Of a stretch of DNA of 64,000 bases, positions 16,853 to 25,649 are shown in pieces; within the stretch, counting starts at the first letter, position 1, and every line of letters starts with the position of its first letter. This DNA comes from Nonomuraea helvata. Its GTDB lineage: Bacteria; Actinomycetota; Actinomycetes; Streptosporangiales; Streptosporangiaceae. The notes beneath the pieces were generated by a model. The model ran no database searches. It was given only the letters and a program-made list of their open reading frames with translations, and was not told the origin of the DNA. The DNA is taken from the NCBI RefSeq assembly GCF_039535785.1, contig NZ_BAAAXV010000001.1:2480001-2544000 (forward strand), written 5' to 3'. The translations under genes and the position numbers were made by a program.

Positions 16853-18385
16853 ATGAGCGCCTCCGAGACGATGACGGGTTCGCGTTCCCTCAACGCGCTG
16901 CTCCGCGTGCTGAGCGGGATCGAACGCCTGGGCAACCGGCTGCCGCACCCGTTCTGGCTGTTCATCGTCCTGAGCGCGTTACTGGCGCTGGTGAGCTGGG
17001 GCCTGTCGGCGGCCGGTGTGTCGGCGGTCAACCCGGCTTCCGGCAAGACCGTCGTGGCCAAGAACCTGCTGTCCGCCGACGGCGTGCGGATGATGGTCGA
17101 GGGCGTGGTCGAGAACTACACCGCGTTCCCCCCGCTGGGCACGATCCTGGTCGTCATGCTCGGCGTCGCCGTCGCCGAGCGCTCCGGGCTCCTGGCGGCC
17201 GTGCTGCGGTCCGGAGTGTCGAAGGTGTCGCCGAAGTGGGTCACGTTCGCCCTGGCCTTCACGGGTATGGTGGCGCACGTGGCCTCCGACGCCGCGTACG
17301 TGGTGCTCATCCCGCTCGGCGCGCTGGCCTTCCGCGCAGTGGGGCGCAGCCCGATCCTGGGCATCGTGGTGGCGTTCGTGTCGATCTCGGCGGGTTACGA
17401 CGCCAGCCCGCTGGTCACCCCGGTGGACGCCATCCTGTCGGGGCTGACCACGGCCGCCGCGCACACCGTCGATCCGGCCTACACGGTCACGCCGCTGGCC
17501 AACTACTTCTTCTCGCTGGCCTCCTCTCTGGTGCTGGCGGCCACGATCACGCTCGTGACCGAACGCGTGCTGGCCCGCCGGGTCGAGTCGATCCCGGTCG
17601 ATCCCGACGCCCCCGACGACGACCTGGGCTCGCTGGCGCTCAGCGCGGAGGAGCGCCGCGGGCTGCGGGCCGCGTCGATCGCGCTCGTGGCGTTCGTGAT
17701 CGTGATCGTGGCGGCCGTGCTGCCCGCCGGGTCGCCGCTACGCGGCAAGGGCGGCAGCATCGTGCAGTCGCCGCTGCTGACCTCGATCGCGGTCTTCCTG
17801 GCGCTGGCGTTCCTGGCCGCCGGGTGGGCGTACGGGAAGGCCGCGGGCACGGTCGCGGGCAGCCGGGACATCCCCGGCTTCATGGCCCACGGGCTGCGCG
17901 AGATGGCGCCGATCCTCGTGCTGTTCTTCGCGATCTCGCAGTTCCTGGCGTACTTCAAGTGGACCGGCATCGGCGAGATCATCGCCATCGGCGGCGCGGA
18001 CCTGCTGAAGTCGGCCGGGGTGAGCGGGCCCGTGGTCTTCCTGGGCATCCTGCTCGTGGTCACGCTGATCAACCTGGTGGTCACCAGCGGCTCGGCCCAG
18101 TGGGCGCTGGTCGGGCCGGTCTTCGTGCCGATGCTGATGCTGCTGAGCATCCCGCCGGAGACCACCCAGGCCCTCTACCGCATCGCCGACTCGTGCACCA
18201 ACGCGATCACGCCGATGAGCCCGTACTTCGTGATGGCACTCGGCTTCCTCCAGCGCTACCGGCGCACGGCGGGCATCGGCACACTCGCCTCGATGACCAT
18301 CCCGCTCTCGCTCACCCTGCTCGTCGTCTGGACAGTGCTGTTCTTCGTGTTCTGGTGGCTGGGCATCCCGCTCGGCCCCGGCTGA
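16853..18385 (+). CDS. AbgT-family transporter
   Basis: 510 aa, matching the family length (about 508). At least ten hydrophobic helices are visible, with family signatures LPHPFWLFIVLSALLALVSW near the N-terminus and SCTNAITPMSPYFVMALGFL near residue 450. AbgT proteins carry p-aminobenzoyl-glutamate (a folate breakdown product) or act as antimetabolite efflux pumps. The M20 peptidase 18 bases downstream favours uptake followed by hydrolysis. The ribosome-binding site is AAGGAG. Confidence 0.93.
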   Translation: MSASETMTGSRSLNALLRVLSGIERLGNRLPHPFWLFIVLSALLALVSWGLSAAGVSAVNPASGKTVVAKNLLSADGVRMMVEGVVENYTAFPPLGTILVVMLGVAVAERSGLLAAVLRSGVSKVSPKWVTFALAFTGMVAHVASDAAYVVLIPLGALAFRAVGRSPILGIVVAFVSISAGYDASPLVTPVDAILSGLTTAAAHTVDPAYTVTPLANYFFSLASSLVLAATITLVTERVLARRVESIPVDPDAPDDDLGSLALSAEERRGLRAASIALVAFVIVIVAAVLPAGSPLRGKGGSIVQSPLLTSIAVFLALAFLAAGWAYGKAAGTVAGSRDIPGFMAHGLREMAPILVLFFAISQFLAYFKWTGIGEIIAIGGADLLKSAGVSGPVVFLGILLVVTLINLVVTSGSAQWALVGPVFVPMLMLLSIPPETTQALYRIADSCTNAITPMSPYFVMALGFLQRYRRTAGIGTLASMTIPLSLTLLVVWTVLFFVFWWLGIPLGPG

Positions 18386-18403
18386 TTCCTCGGAAGGATT
18401 CCC

Positions 18404-19537
18404 GTGTTGATCACCGACTGGACCCGGCAGGCCCTTGCGGCCATGCTCGACGACCTCAGGGCCGCCGTGGAGCTGGAGACCCACAGCTACGACAAGGTCA
18501 TGCTGGTCAAGGGGCTGCGGGCGATCCGCGCCCTGGCCGTCGAACACCTCGGCACACCGGACGAGGAGGTGCTGCACGACGGCGGTTCGCACGGGGACAT
18601 CCTGGAGCTGACCTACGAGGGCACCGCGCCGGGGACCGTGCTCGTGCTCTGCCACTACGACACCGTCTGGCCGACGGGGACGCTGGCCGAGTGGCCGTTC
18701 GCGCTGGTGGACGGCAAGGCCACGGGGCCGGGCGTGTTCGACATGAAGACGGGTCTCGTGCAGGCGATCTGGGCGCTGCGCGGGCTGCGTGAGCTGGGGC
18801 TGCCGCATCCGGGCGTGCGGTTCCTGTTCAACGGGGACGAGGAGATCGGCAGCCCGACCTCGCGCCCGTACATCGAGGACGCGAGTGAGGACGCGCTGGC
18901 GAGCCTGGTCTTCGAGGCGTCACTCGACGGCGCGCTCAAGACCGCCCGCAAGGGCGTGGGGCTGTTCAACGTGAGCGTCACCGGGGTGGAGGCGCACGCC
19001 GGGCTCAATCCGGACGCGGGCGCCAGCGCGATCCACGCCCTGGCCGAGATCGTCACCACGCTGGCCCGGGCCGGCTCCCGGGAGCACGGGACCACCGTGA
19101 ACGTCGGGCTGATCACCGGCGGGACCGGGCGCAACGTGGCGGCCGGGCAGGCCAGCTGCGGCATCGACGTGCGCGTGACGGACCCGACGGAGATGGGACG
19201 GATCGACGACGTGTTCGCCACTCTGAAGGTGTCGGACCCGCGGGTGTCGATCTCCGCCACCGGCGACTGGAACCGGCCGCCCATGACGCCCAACGCGGCC
19301 TCGCGGCGGCTGTTCAAGGAGGCGCGGGAGGTGGCGGCCGGGTTCGGGTGGCTGCTGGAGGAGGCGTCGGTGGGTGGCGCCAGCGACGGGAACTTCGTCT
19401 CCGCGCTGGGGCGGCCGGTGCTGGACGGGATGGGCGCCGTGGGGGACGGCGCGCACGCGCGGCACGAGCACGTGCTGGTGGAGCACATTCCGGAGCGTAC
19501 GGCGCTGACGATGGGGCTGATCACGGCGCTCGCCTGA
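18404..19537 (+). CDS. M20-family metallopeptidase (carboxypeptidase G2-like)
   Basis: 377 aa. The zinc-binding series is intact: LCHYDTVWPTG (His and Asp), GPGVFDMKTG (bridging Asp), NGDEEIGS (catalytic and metal Glu), and a C-terminal His in HARHEHVLVEHI. The central dimerisation domain contains VEAHAGLNPDAGASAIHAL. Such enzymes release glutamate from folates or p-aminobenzoyl-glutamate. The gene follows the AbgT transporter by 18 bases in one operon, which supports that substrate. The GTG start has GGAAGG upstream. No signal peptide is present, so it is cytoplasmic. Confidence 0.93.
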   Translation: MLITDWTRQALAAMLDDLRAAVELETHSYDKVMLVKGLRAIRALAVEHLGTPDEEVLHDGGSHGDILELTYEGTAPGTVLVLCHYDTVWPTGTLAEWPFALVDGKATGPGVFDMKTGLVQAIWALRGLRELGLPHPGVRFLFNGDEEIGSPTSRPYIEDASEDALASLVFEASLDGALKTARKGVGLFNVSVTGVEAHAGLNPDAGASAIHALAEIVTTLARAGSREHGTTVNVGLITGGTGRNVAAGQASCGIDVRVTDPTEMGRIDDVFATLKVSDPRVSISATGDWNRPPMTPNAASRRLFKEAREVAAGFGWLLEEASVGGASDGNFVSALGRPVLDGMGAVGDGAHARHEHVLVEHIPERTALTMGLITALA

Positions 19538-19608
19538 CGCGCGTTCAGGCGAGCGCCGTCAGGCCGGGGCCCAGTCGGTGACGTGAGTCACATGGCTCCC
19601 CCTCTCAA

Positions 19609-19639
19609 CTTAGTAATCGGTACCGTATCGTTTACTAAG
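19609..19639. promoter_or_regulatory. TetR-type operator overlapping the monooxygenase start
   Basis: CTTAGTAA (19609-19616) and TTACTAAG (19632-19639) form a perfect 8-bp dyad around GGTACC-containing sequence. The right arm ends on the first base of the GTG start codon, so a bound repressor would block both transcription and access to the start. The TetR gene at 21126, in the same operon, is the probable ligand-responsive repressor. Confidence 0.65.
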
Positions 19640-21156
19640 TGACTGACACCGTACTCATCGCGGGCGCCGGCCCCACCGGGCTGGCCCTGGCCATCCACCT
19701 GGCATTACACGACATCCCCGTGCGCGTCATCGACGCCGCCGCCGGCCCCGCCACCACCTCGCGGGCCCTCGGCCTGCAACCACGCGGCGTCGAGGTCTTG
19801 GAACGCGTCGGCGCGCTCGGCGACCTGCCGCAGCGCTCCCAGTCCTCGCTCAACATGTCCTACAACGAGGGATCACGCACCGTGCTGCGCCTTCACGTCG
19901 GCCAAGCCGTCGCCGACCAGCCGAAACAGGCACTGCTGATCTCGCAGGCCGAGGTCGAGGGCACGATGCGCGACCGCCTGGCCCAAGTGGGCGGCCACGT
20001 GGAGTGGGGCACCCGGCTGGTGGCAGCTCGGCAGGACGACACGAGCGTCACTGCCACCGTCCAGACGACCGACGGCGCCGAGCACCACATCGAGACCCAC
20101 TGGCTGATCGGCTGTGACGGCGCGCACAGCACCGTACGCAAGCTCGCCGGCATCGGCTTCCCCGGCCGCAAACTCCTCGAACGCCTGCTGATGGTCGACG
20201 TGCGGGCCCAGTGGCCGTTGGACAAGAACGGCAGTACGACCTGGATGGAGGCCGGTCACATGCTGTCGGTCACCGCTCTGCCGGACGACATCTGGCGGGT
20301 GTTCACCGAACCGCCATCGGACCTGCCGGACCAGCTGTCCGAACGCGAGATCACCGACCGGGTGCTGAGCGAGTTCTCCCGCCGCAGTGGCGTCGCCCTC
20401 GACACGGTCACGGACATCCGCTGGGCCTCGGAGTTCCGCATCCACCGCCGGCTGGCCGACGCCTACCGGCGCGGCCGGATCCTGCTGGCCGGCGATGCGG
20501 CGCACATCCAGAGCCCGACCGGCGGCCAGGGACAGAACACCGGGCTGGGTGACGCGGAAAATCTGGCCTGGAAGCTGGTGCTGGTCGCCCGCGGCCGCGC
20601 CGACCATCGGCTGCTCGACACCTACGAGGGCGAACGACGGCCGCTGGCCCGCAAAGTCCTCCGCGCCACCAGCACCGCCGTGGACATCATGCTGCCGCAC
20701 GACCCCTGGAAACGACTGCTGCGCGACAAGGTCGTCCTGCCGGTCGTCCGCCTGCCCGCAGTGCAGCGCCGGCTGTGGCTGGCCGCCTCCCAACTCGGCA
20801 TCAGCTACCGGGGAGGACCGCTGGCCTCTGCCTCGCACCGGTGGATGCCCGGGCTGCGACCAGGCGATCGGATGCCCGACCTCGCCTGCCGGCGTCTCGA
20901 CGGAGGCCGCACCACGCTCCACGCCGCGATCTGCGGACGCTGGGCGGTGCTCGCCGCCGACCCGGACATCACCGCCCGCCACGCCGCGGCCGCCGCCGCA
21001 CAACTGGGCGCCGACCTGGTCGTCGGGCTCACGCCGGTGGAGCCGGACGCGCACGACGTGGTGCTGATCCGCCCCGACGGGCACATCGGTTGGCGTGGTC
21101 GTCCGGCACCCGACAAACTGACGACATGGCTGAACCAGGTGCTGTGGCCGGCGTAG
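19639..21156 (+). CDS. FAD-dependent aromatic monooxygenase (PHBH/TetX-like group)
   Basis: 505 aa. FAD motif IAGAGPTGLALA at 6-17, the NADPH/FAD motif IGCDGAHSTVRK near 157, and LLAGDAAHIQSPTGGQGQNT near 280 define a class A flavoprotein hydroxylase. The C-terminal 130 residues form the thioredoxin-like extension usual in PgaE/Rox-like enzymes. They hydroxylate aromatic polyketides or inactivate antibiotics such as rifampicin or tetracycline; which applies here is not readable. It overlaps the TetR gene by 31 bases, which fits a drug- or substrate-induced unit. Confidence 0.9.
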   Translation: MTDTVLIAGAGPTGLALAIHLALHDIPVRVIDAAAGPATTSRALGLQPRGVEVLERVGALGDLPQRSQSSLNMSYNEGSRTVLRLHVGQAVADQPKQALLISQAEVEGTMRDRLAQVGGHVEWGTRLVAARQDDTSVTATVQTTDGAEHHIETHWLIGCDGAHSTVRKLAGIGFPGRKLLERLLMVDVRAQWPLDKNGSTTWMEAGHMLSVTALPDDIWRVFTEPPSDLPDQLSEREITDRVLSEFSRRSGVALDTVTDIRWASEFRIHRRLADAYRRGRILLAGDAAHIQSPTGGQGQNTGLGDAENLAWKLVLVARGRADHRLLDTYEGERRPLARKVLRATSTAVDIMLPHDPWKRLLRDKVVLPVVRLPAVQRRLWLAASQLGISYRGGPLASASHRWMPGLRPGDRMPDLACRRLDGGRTTLHAAICGRWAVLAADPDITARHAAAAAAQLGADLVVGLTPVEPDAHDVVLIRPDGHIGWRGRPAPDKLTTWLNQVLWPA

Positions 21157-21725
21157 AACGCCACGGCCGTCCCCGCGACCCGGAAAACGACGCCGCCATC
21201 CTTAACGCGGCGTTGGACCTGCTGATCGAGCGCGGCGCGGCGGGCACCAGCATCGAAGCGGTCGCCCAACGCGCCGGCGTGGCGAAACTGACCGTCTACC
21301 GGCGCTGGCGCTCCAAAGAGGACCTCCTGATGGCCGCGCTGGAGCACGCCCGCAACCCCGACATGGACGAGGCCCCGGCTGGGCGGACGATCGACGAGCT
21401 GGTCACGTCCACCGCCGAGCTCCTCAGCCGGCCCCGCTTCCGCGCGCTGATCGCGCGGGTCATCGGCGCCTCGGTGGACTACCCGAAACTTGTGACCGCC
21501 TACACCGAGCGTTATCTCCGGCCACGGCTGGACGCTCTGGCGGAGATCGCGCGGCAGGCCATAGACGCCGGCCACTTCCCGCCCCACACCGACCCCGGCG
21601 TCATCCACGACATCCTGGCCGGCTCGATCGGCTCCGTCCTTCTCCAGCATGAGCAGGACGTGACCGCGGCGCAGGTCGAGAGTCGGCTGCAGGCCCTCCT
21701 GCGCCACATCGGATACCGGCCTTGA
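21126..21725 (+). CDS. TetR/AcrR-family regulator
   Basis: 199 aa. The HTH (residues 20-65: AAILNAALDLLIERGAAGTS, then VAQRAGVAKLTVYRRWRSKEDL) is followed by a TetR_C_16-like helical ligand domain. It starts inside the 3' end of the monooxygenase gene (31-base overlap), so both are made from one transcript. It probably represses this operon by binding the dyad at 19609-19639. Confidence 0.9.
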   Translation: MAEPGAVAGVERHGRPRDPENDAAILNAALDLLIERGAAGTSIEAVAQRAGVAKLTVYRRWRSKEDLLMAALEHARNPDMDEAPAGRTIDELVTSTAELLSRPRFRALIARVIGASVDYPKLVTAYTERYLRPRLDALAEIARQAIDAGHFPPHTDPGVIHDILAGSIGSVLLQHEQDVTAAQVESRLQALLRHIGYRP

Positions 21726-21744
21726 TCTCCTGTGACGCGCGCGT

Positions 21745-22776
21745 TCAGCCGAACACGTGGTCGCGGGCCAGGTCCAGGGCGGTCAGCACGGCACCCTGGA
21801 GGACCGCGTTGCCCTTGACCGTGCTGGCGCGGACCTCGGTCGGCGCAGGGGCGAGCTCCCGCAGGTGTCCGGCGACCAGCCTCGCCAGCTCGTCCCCGCC
21901 CTCATGGCCGGTCGTGCCGCCGAGCACGACGAGCCCGGGGTCGAGGAGGGTGGCGTAGGCGAAGGCTCCCCGGGCGATCCGCCGGGCCAGCTCGTCCCGG
22001 TCGAGGCCCGGTATGACCTCGCTGTTCACCAGGTCGCAGAACGCCACGCCGCCCACGTCCAGGAACCCGATCTCCCCCGCGCCGCCCGACACCCCCCGGC
22101 GCAGCCGCCCGCCGAGCACGACCGCGGCCCCCACGCCGTCGTCCAGCCAGAGCAGCACGAAGTCCTCGCTGCCGGAGGCGGCTCCGGTGCGGAGCTCGGC
22201 GACGGCGGCGAGGTTGACCTCGTTCTCCAGGATCACCGGCACGTCCAGGCGTTCGCGTAGGGACGCCATCGTGCCGCGCCGCCAGCCGGGCACGTCGTTG
22301 GGCGACACCAGCTCCCCGGCACGCGGATCGACCAGCCCCGGCGCGCCGACCACGACCGTGTCCAGTGCACGCCGCCCCACCGCGTCACCGACCACCTTCG
22401 CGACGAGGGCCGCCAGGTCGGCTCGCGCGCCGATCGTCGTCCTGGCCTCGCTGACCACGCGCCCGGTGATGTCCGCGACCGTGACATTGACCGCGTCGCG
22501 CCGTACGTCCACCCCCGCCACGTGTGCCCGGTCCGCCACGAGCCCGTACAGGCGCGCGTTCGGTCCCCGTCGATCCTCGCCGGCCTCGCCTGTGACCTCG
22601 ATGAGGCCGCCTGCCATGAGCCGTTCGATCAGGTCGGACACGGTGGGCCTGGACAGCCCGGTCAGCGTGCGGAGCTGCGGCGCGGTCAGCGGCCCGTGCT
22701 CCAGCAGCAGGTCGAGCGCCAGCCGGTCGTTGATCGCTCGGGCCATGGAAGGGGTCGCGGTCTTCACGAACCTCAT
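21745..22776 (-). CDS. ROK-family transcriptional repressor
   Basis: 343 aa. An N-terminal winged helix (residues 8-65, LTAPQLRTLTGLSRPTVSDL) is followed by the ROK sugar-kinase fold (GVDVRRDAVNVTVAD, ILENEVNLAAVAEL, GVSGGAGEIGFLD). The zinc-binding CxCGxxGC motif of ROK kinases is missing (VAFCDLVNSE), as in many ROK repressors. There is no ribosome-binding site before ATG 22776, so the transcript may be leaderless. It is divergent from an MFS transporter and faces a repeated operator. Confidence 0.88.
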   Translation of the reverse strand: MRFVKTATPSMARAINDRLALDLLLEHGPLTAPQLRTLTGLSRPTVSDLIERLMAGGLIEVTGEAGEDRRGPNARLYGLVADRAHVAGVDVRRDAVNVTVADITGRVVSEARTTIGARADLAALVAKVVGDAVGRRALDTVVVGAPGLVDPRAGELVSPNDVPGWRRGTMASLRERLDVPVILENEVNLAAVAELRTGAASGSEDFVLLWLDDGVGAAVVLGGRLRRGVSGGAGEIGFLDVGGVAFCDLVNSEVIPGLDRDELARRIARGAFAYATLLDPGLVVLGGTTGHEGGDELARLVAGHLRELAPAPTEVRASTVKGNAVLQGAVLTALDLARDHVFG

Positions 22777-22780
22777 AATA

Positions 22781-22828
22781 ATCAGGGAGCCTGCCTAAAA
22801 GCTCTTTTCATCAGGAAGCCTGCCTGAT
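22781..22828. promoter_or_regulatory. Tandem ROK operator between ROK and MFS genes
   Basis: A 16-base element, ATCAGG(G/A)AGCCTGCCT, occurs twice (22781-22796 and 22810-22825), 29 bases apart start to start. The second copy extends to a dyad, ATCAGG-N7-CCTGAT (22810-22828). Lying between the ROK start and the MFS start, it is the likely site for autorepression and control of the exporter. Confidence 0.65.
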
Positions 22829-22840
22829 AATTTCTGGGAC

Positions 22841-24013
22841 ATGAGCCCTCATCGTGCCATCGCGGCCGTCTTCGCCGCGCACGGCGCAGTCGCCGGCAGC
22901 CTGTCCACGCGCCTCCCCTGGATCCAGGAGCACCTGCACCTCAGCCCCGGCACCCTCGGCCTCGCGCTGCTGTGCCCGTCGATCGGCGCCTTCGTGGGCA
23001 TGCCGACGGCCGGCCGCCTCGCCTACCGCTTCGGCAACCGGGCCGCCACGCGCGTCCTCCTCGCGCTGTGGTGCGCGGGCCTGGCCCTGCCCGCGCTCTC
23101 ACCGTCGCCCGTGTGGCTGTTCGGGGCGTTCCTGCTGTTCGGGGCGGCGGCGGGCATGTGCGACGTCGCGATGAACGCGCACGCCGTCCTCCTCGAACGG
23201 CAGCTGGGCCGCTCGATCATGTCGGGGCTGCACGGCACGTGGTCCATCGGCAGCCTGGCCGCCGGCGGTCTCGGCGCCCTGGCCGCCCACGCGGGCATCG
23301 ACGCCCGGCTCCACCTCGGGGCCATGTCGCTCGCGTTACTTCTCCTCGGCGCGGCAGCCGGCCGCGGCCTGCTGCCCGACAGCGCGATGGCCGGTTCCGT
23401 GCGTGAGGCGCCCGCGCCGCGGCGCTTCGCGCTCCCCACGGGCGCGATCCTGGTCATCGGGCTGGTCGGGTTCTGCGCGACGTTCGCCGAGGGCGCCAGC
23501 TCCAACTGGGCCGCCGTCTACCTCACGGCCGTGACCGACGCCGGTCCGGGGCTGGCCGCCGCCGGATACACCGTCTTCATGCTCTGCATGGCGGGCACGC
23601 GGCTGCTGGGCGACCGGGTCATCCGCCGGCTCGGCCCGGTGGCGACCGTCAGGACGGGCGGGGCGGTCGCGGCGGTCGGCGGCGCCCTCGTGGTCGCGGC
23701 CCGCACGCCGGCCCTCGCCATCGCCGGGTTCGCCCTGGTCGGACTGGGGGTGGCGGTGATCGTTCCCCTGGTGTTCGCGGCGGCGGGCAACGCGGGCACG
23801 ACTCCGGGCGAGGGCGTGGCCGGCGTGGCGACGATCACGTACCTGTCGGGGCTGATCGCCCCCGCCGTGACGGGCGGGGTCGCGGGCGCGCTCAGCTATC
23901 CCACCGCATTCGCGCTGATCACCGGCGTGGTCGTGCTGCTGACGCTGCTCGCCCCGGTCCTGCGCCCCTCCCCTACTTCTCAGCCAGAAGGAGCACTCCG
24001 TGTCAACGCCTAG
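22841..24013 (+). CDS. MFS transporter
   Basis: 390 aa with about twelve hydrophobic helices and the MFS loop GRLAYRFGNRAATR after helix 2. A DVAMNAHAVLLERQLGR segment near helix 4 matches the fucose-permease/drug-proton subgroup often paired with ROK repressors. It probably moves a sugar or drug. The next gene starts before this one ends (14-base overlap), so the two are co-translated. Confidence 0.88.
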   Translation: MSPHRAIAAVFAAHGAVAGSLSTRLPWIQEHLHLSPGTLGLALLCPSIGAFVGMPTAGRLAYRFGNRAATRVLLALWCAGLALPALSPSPVWLFGAFLLFGAAAGMCDVAMNAHAVLLERQLGRSIMSGLHGTWSIGSLAAGGLGALAAHAGIDARLHLGAMSLALLLLGAAAGRGLLPDSAMAGSVREAPAPRRFALPTGAILVIGLVGFCATFAEGASSNWAAVYLTAVTDAGPGLAAAGYTVFMLCMAGTRLLGDRVIRRLGPVATVRTGGAVAAVGGALVVAARTPALAIAGFALVGLGVAVIVPLVFAAAGNAGTTPGEGVAGVATITYLSGLIAPAVTGGVAGALSYPTAFALITGVVVLLTLLAPVLRPSPTSQPEGALRVNA

Positions 24014-24917
24014 CCCCGACGACCTGCTGATCGACGAGGCCCTCGTACGCCGCCTGCTCGAGGCGCAGTTCCCCCAATGGGCCCACCTGCCTATCTCGCC
24101 CGTGCCGCGCTCCGGGATGGACAACGCGACGTTCCGGCTCGGTGACGACATGTCCGTACGCCTGCCCCGCTACCGCCGGTGGGTGGGGCAGGTGGAGCGC
24201 GAGCACCGCTGGCTGCCGCGGATCGCCCCGCACCTGCCGCTGCCGATCTCCGAGCCGCTCGCGAAGGGCGAACCCGGCGAGGGCTACCCCTTCCCCTGGT
24301 CGGTCTACCGGTGGCTGGCGGGTGAGACGACGGAGGAGCTGGTGGATCCCGTCCAGGCGGGCAAGGAGCTGGCCGGGTTCGTCCGCGCGCTGCAGGGGAT
24401 CGACGCGACCGGCGGGCCGGGGCCTTCGTGGAGCAACGCGTTCCGCGGCGTGCCGATGGGCGACGAGCGGGACTCCGTGGCCGTCGAGGCCCGCGTACGT
24501 CCCAAGATCGAGGCGCTGCGCGGGATCGTGGACACCGACGCGGTGACGGCCGTGTGGGAGGCGGCCCTGGCGGCCCCCGCCTGGGACGGCCCGCCGGTGT
24601 GGATCCACGGCGACCTCGCGACCGGGAACCTCCTGACCGTCGAGGGCAGGCTGAGCGCCGTCATCGACTTCGGCACGCTCGCCGTCGGCGACCCCGCCGT
24701 GGACCTGCTGGCCGCGTGGAAGTTCCTGCCTCCGGAGGCTCGGGGCGTCTTCCGCGAGACACTCGGCGTGGACGAGGCGGCCTGGGCAAGGGGGCGTGGC
24801 TGGGGCCTCGCGTCCTCGCTCCCGGTGCCCGACGACCCTTACTACGCCGACCCGGTACGCGTCGAGGCCGCCCTGCGCCACCTCGACGAGATCATCGCCG
24901 ACTTCCGGTCCGCCTGA
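24000..24917 (+). CDS. Aminoglycoside-phosphotransferase-family kinase
   Basis: 305 aa. The APH/CHK kinase fold is evident: N-terminal VPRSGMDNATFRLGDDMSVR, the Brenner loop WIHGDLATGNLL (catalytic Asp and Asn) and the metal-binding VIDFGTLAVGDPAVDL. The family phosphorylates aminoglycosides, macrolides, choline or sugars. The GTG start has AAGGAG upstream and overlaps the MFS stop, so substrate transport and phosphorylation (uptake or resistance) are probably linked under the ROK repressor. Confidence 0.88.
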   Translation: MSTPSPDDLLIDEALVRRLLEAQFPQWAHLPISPVPRSGMDNATFRLGDDMSVRLPRYRRWVGQVEREHRWLPRIAPHLPLPISEPLAKGEPGEGYPFPWSVYRWLAGETTEELVDPVQAGKELAGFVRALQGIDATGGPGPSWSNAFRGVPMGDERDSVAVEARVRPKIEALRGIVDTDAVTAVWEAALAAPAWDGPPVWIHGDLATGNLLTVEGRLSAVIDFGTLAVGDPAVDLLAAWKFLPPEARGVFRETLGVDEAAWARGRGWGLASSLPVPDDPYYADPVRVEAALRHLDEIIADFRSA

Positions 24918-24941
24918 ACCCGCGGGCGAAGAGCCTCGAGG

Positions 24942-25532
24942 TCAGTCCGGGCGCAGGGCCTTGAGGGCGAGGTCGACCAGGGCGTCGGCGTACTCGGGGG
25001 TCAGTGGGCCTGAGCGGTGCAGCCAGCGCTGGAACAGCGGGGCGTACAGGAGCTCCAGGGCCAGGTCGAGGTCGGCGTCGGCGGCGATCTGGCCCGCCTG
25101 CTGCGCGCTGCGCAGCCGGGCCTTCTTGGCCTCGTCGACCGGGCCCGCCAGCTTCTCGCGGTAGTGGGCGGCCAGCTCGGGATCGCTGATGATCTCCGTG
25201 TTGAGCGCCCTGATCGGCGCCTCGAACTGCGGATCGGCGAACTCGGCCACCGTCGCCCGCATCACCGTCTTGAGATCGGCCTCGATGTCGCCCGTGTCGG
25301 GCAGCGCGATGCTGTCGCCGTCCTGGCTGAGCGCGAGGAAGGCGTCGAAGACCACGGCGCCCTTCGACCGCCACCACCGGTAGATCGTCTGCTTGCCCAC
25401 CCCCGCGCGGGCGGCGATGGCCTCGATCGAGAGCTTGGCGTATCCCACCTCGGAGACCAGCTCGCGAGCCGCGTCGAGGATGGCCTGGCGCGAGCGCTCG
25501 CTGCGCCGGGCGGGGTCGGGCTGCTTGGACAT
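24942..25532 (-). CDS. TetR/AcrR-family regulator
   Basis: 196 aa from ATG 25532 (ATGs at 25544 and 25553 would add four or seven residues; none has a ribosome-binding site). The HTH (10-57: RSRQAILDAARELVSEVGYA, then AARAGVGKQTIYRWWRSKG) is canonical and is followed by a TetR_C_16-like domain. It is divergent from an SDR gene; two dyads with AGACG half-sites lie between, so it probably represses the SDR and itself. Confidence 0.9.
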   Translation of the reverse strand: MSKQPDPARRSERSRQAILDAARELVSEVGYAKLSIEAIAARAGVGKQTIYRWWRSKGAVVFDAFLALSQDGDSIALPDTGDIEADLKTVMRATVAEFADPQFEAPIRALNTEIISDPELAAHYREKLAGPVDEAKKARLRSAQQAGQIAADADLDLALELLYAPLFQRWLHRSGPLTPEYADALVDLALKALRPD

Positions 25533-25554
25533 GCGGCTCAGCATAGCAGCCATG

Positions 25555-25628
25555 CAAGACGAGACGGTCCGTCTTGACACCGACCGAGGGTCGTATAGAG
25601 TGCGGCAGAAGCGAGACGCCACGTCTCG
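25555..25628. promoter_or_regulatory. SDR promoter flanked by two TetR dyads
   Basis: Two dyads sharing AGACG/CGTCT are present: CAAGACG-N8-CGTCTTG (25555-25576) and CGAGACG-CCA-CGTCTCG (25612-25628). Between them lie TTGACA (25574-25579) and TAGAGT (25596-25601), 16 bases apart, a good sigma-70 promoter for the SDR gene. One dyad overlaps the -35 box and the other the start of the transcript, a classic double-operator layout. Confidence 0.7.
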
Positions 25629-25649
25629 TCTCGTTCTGAGGAGGCACTC

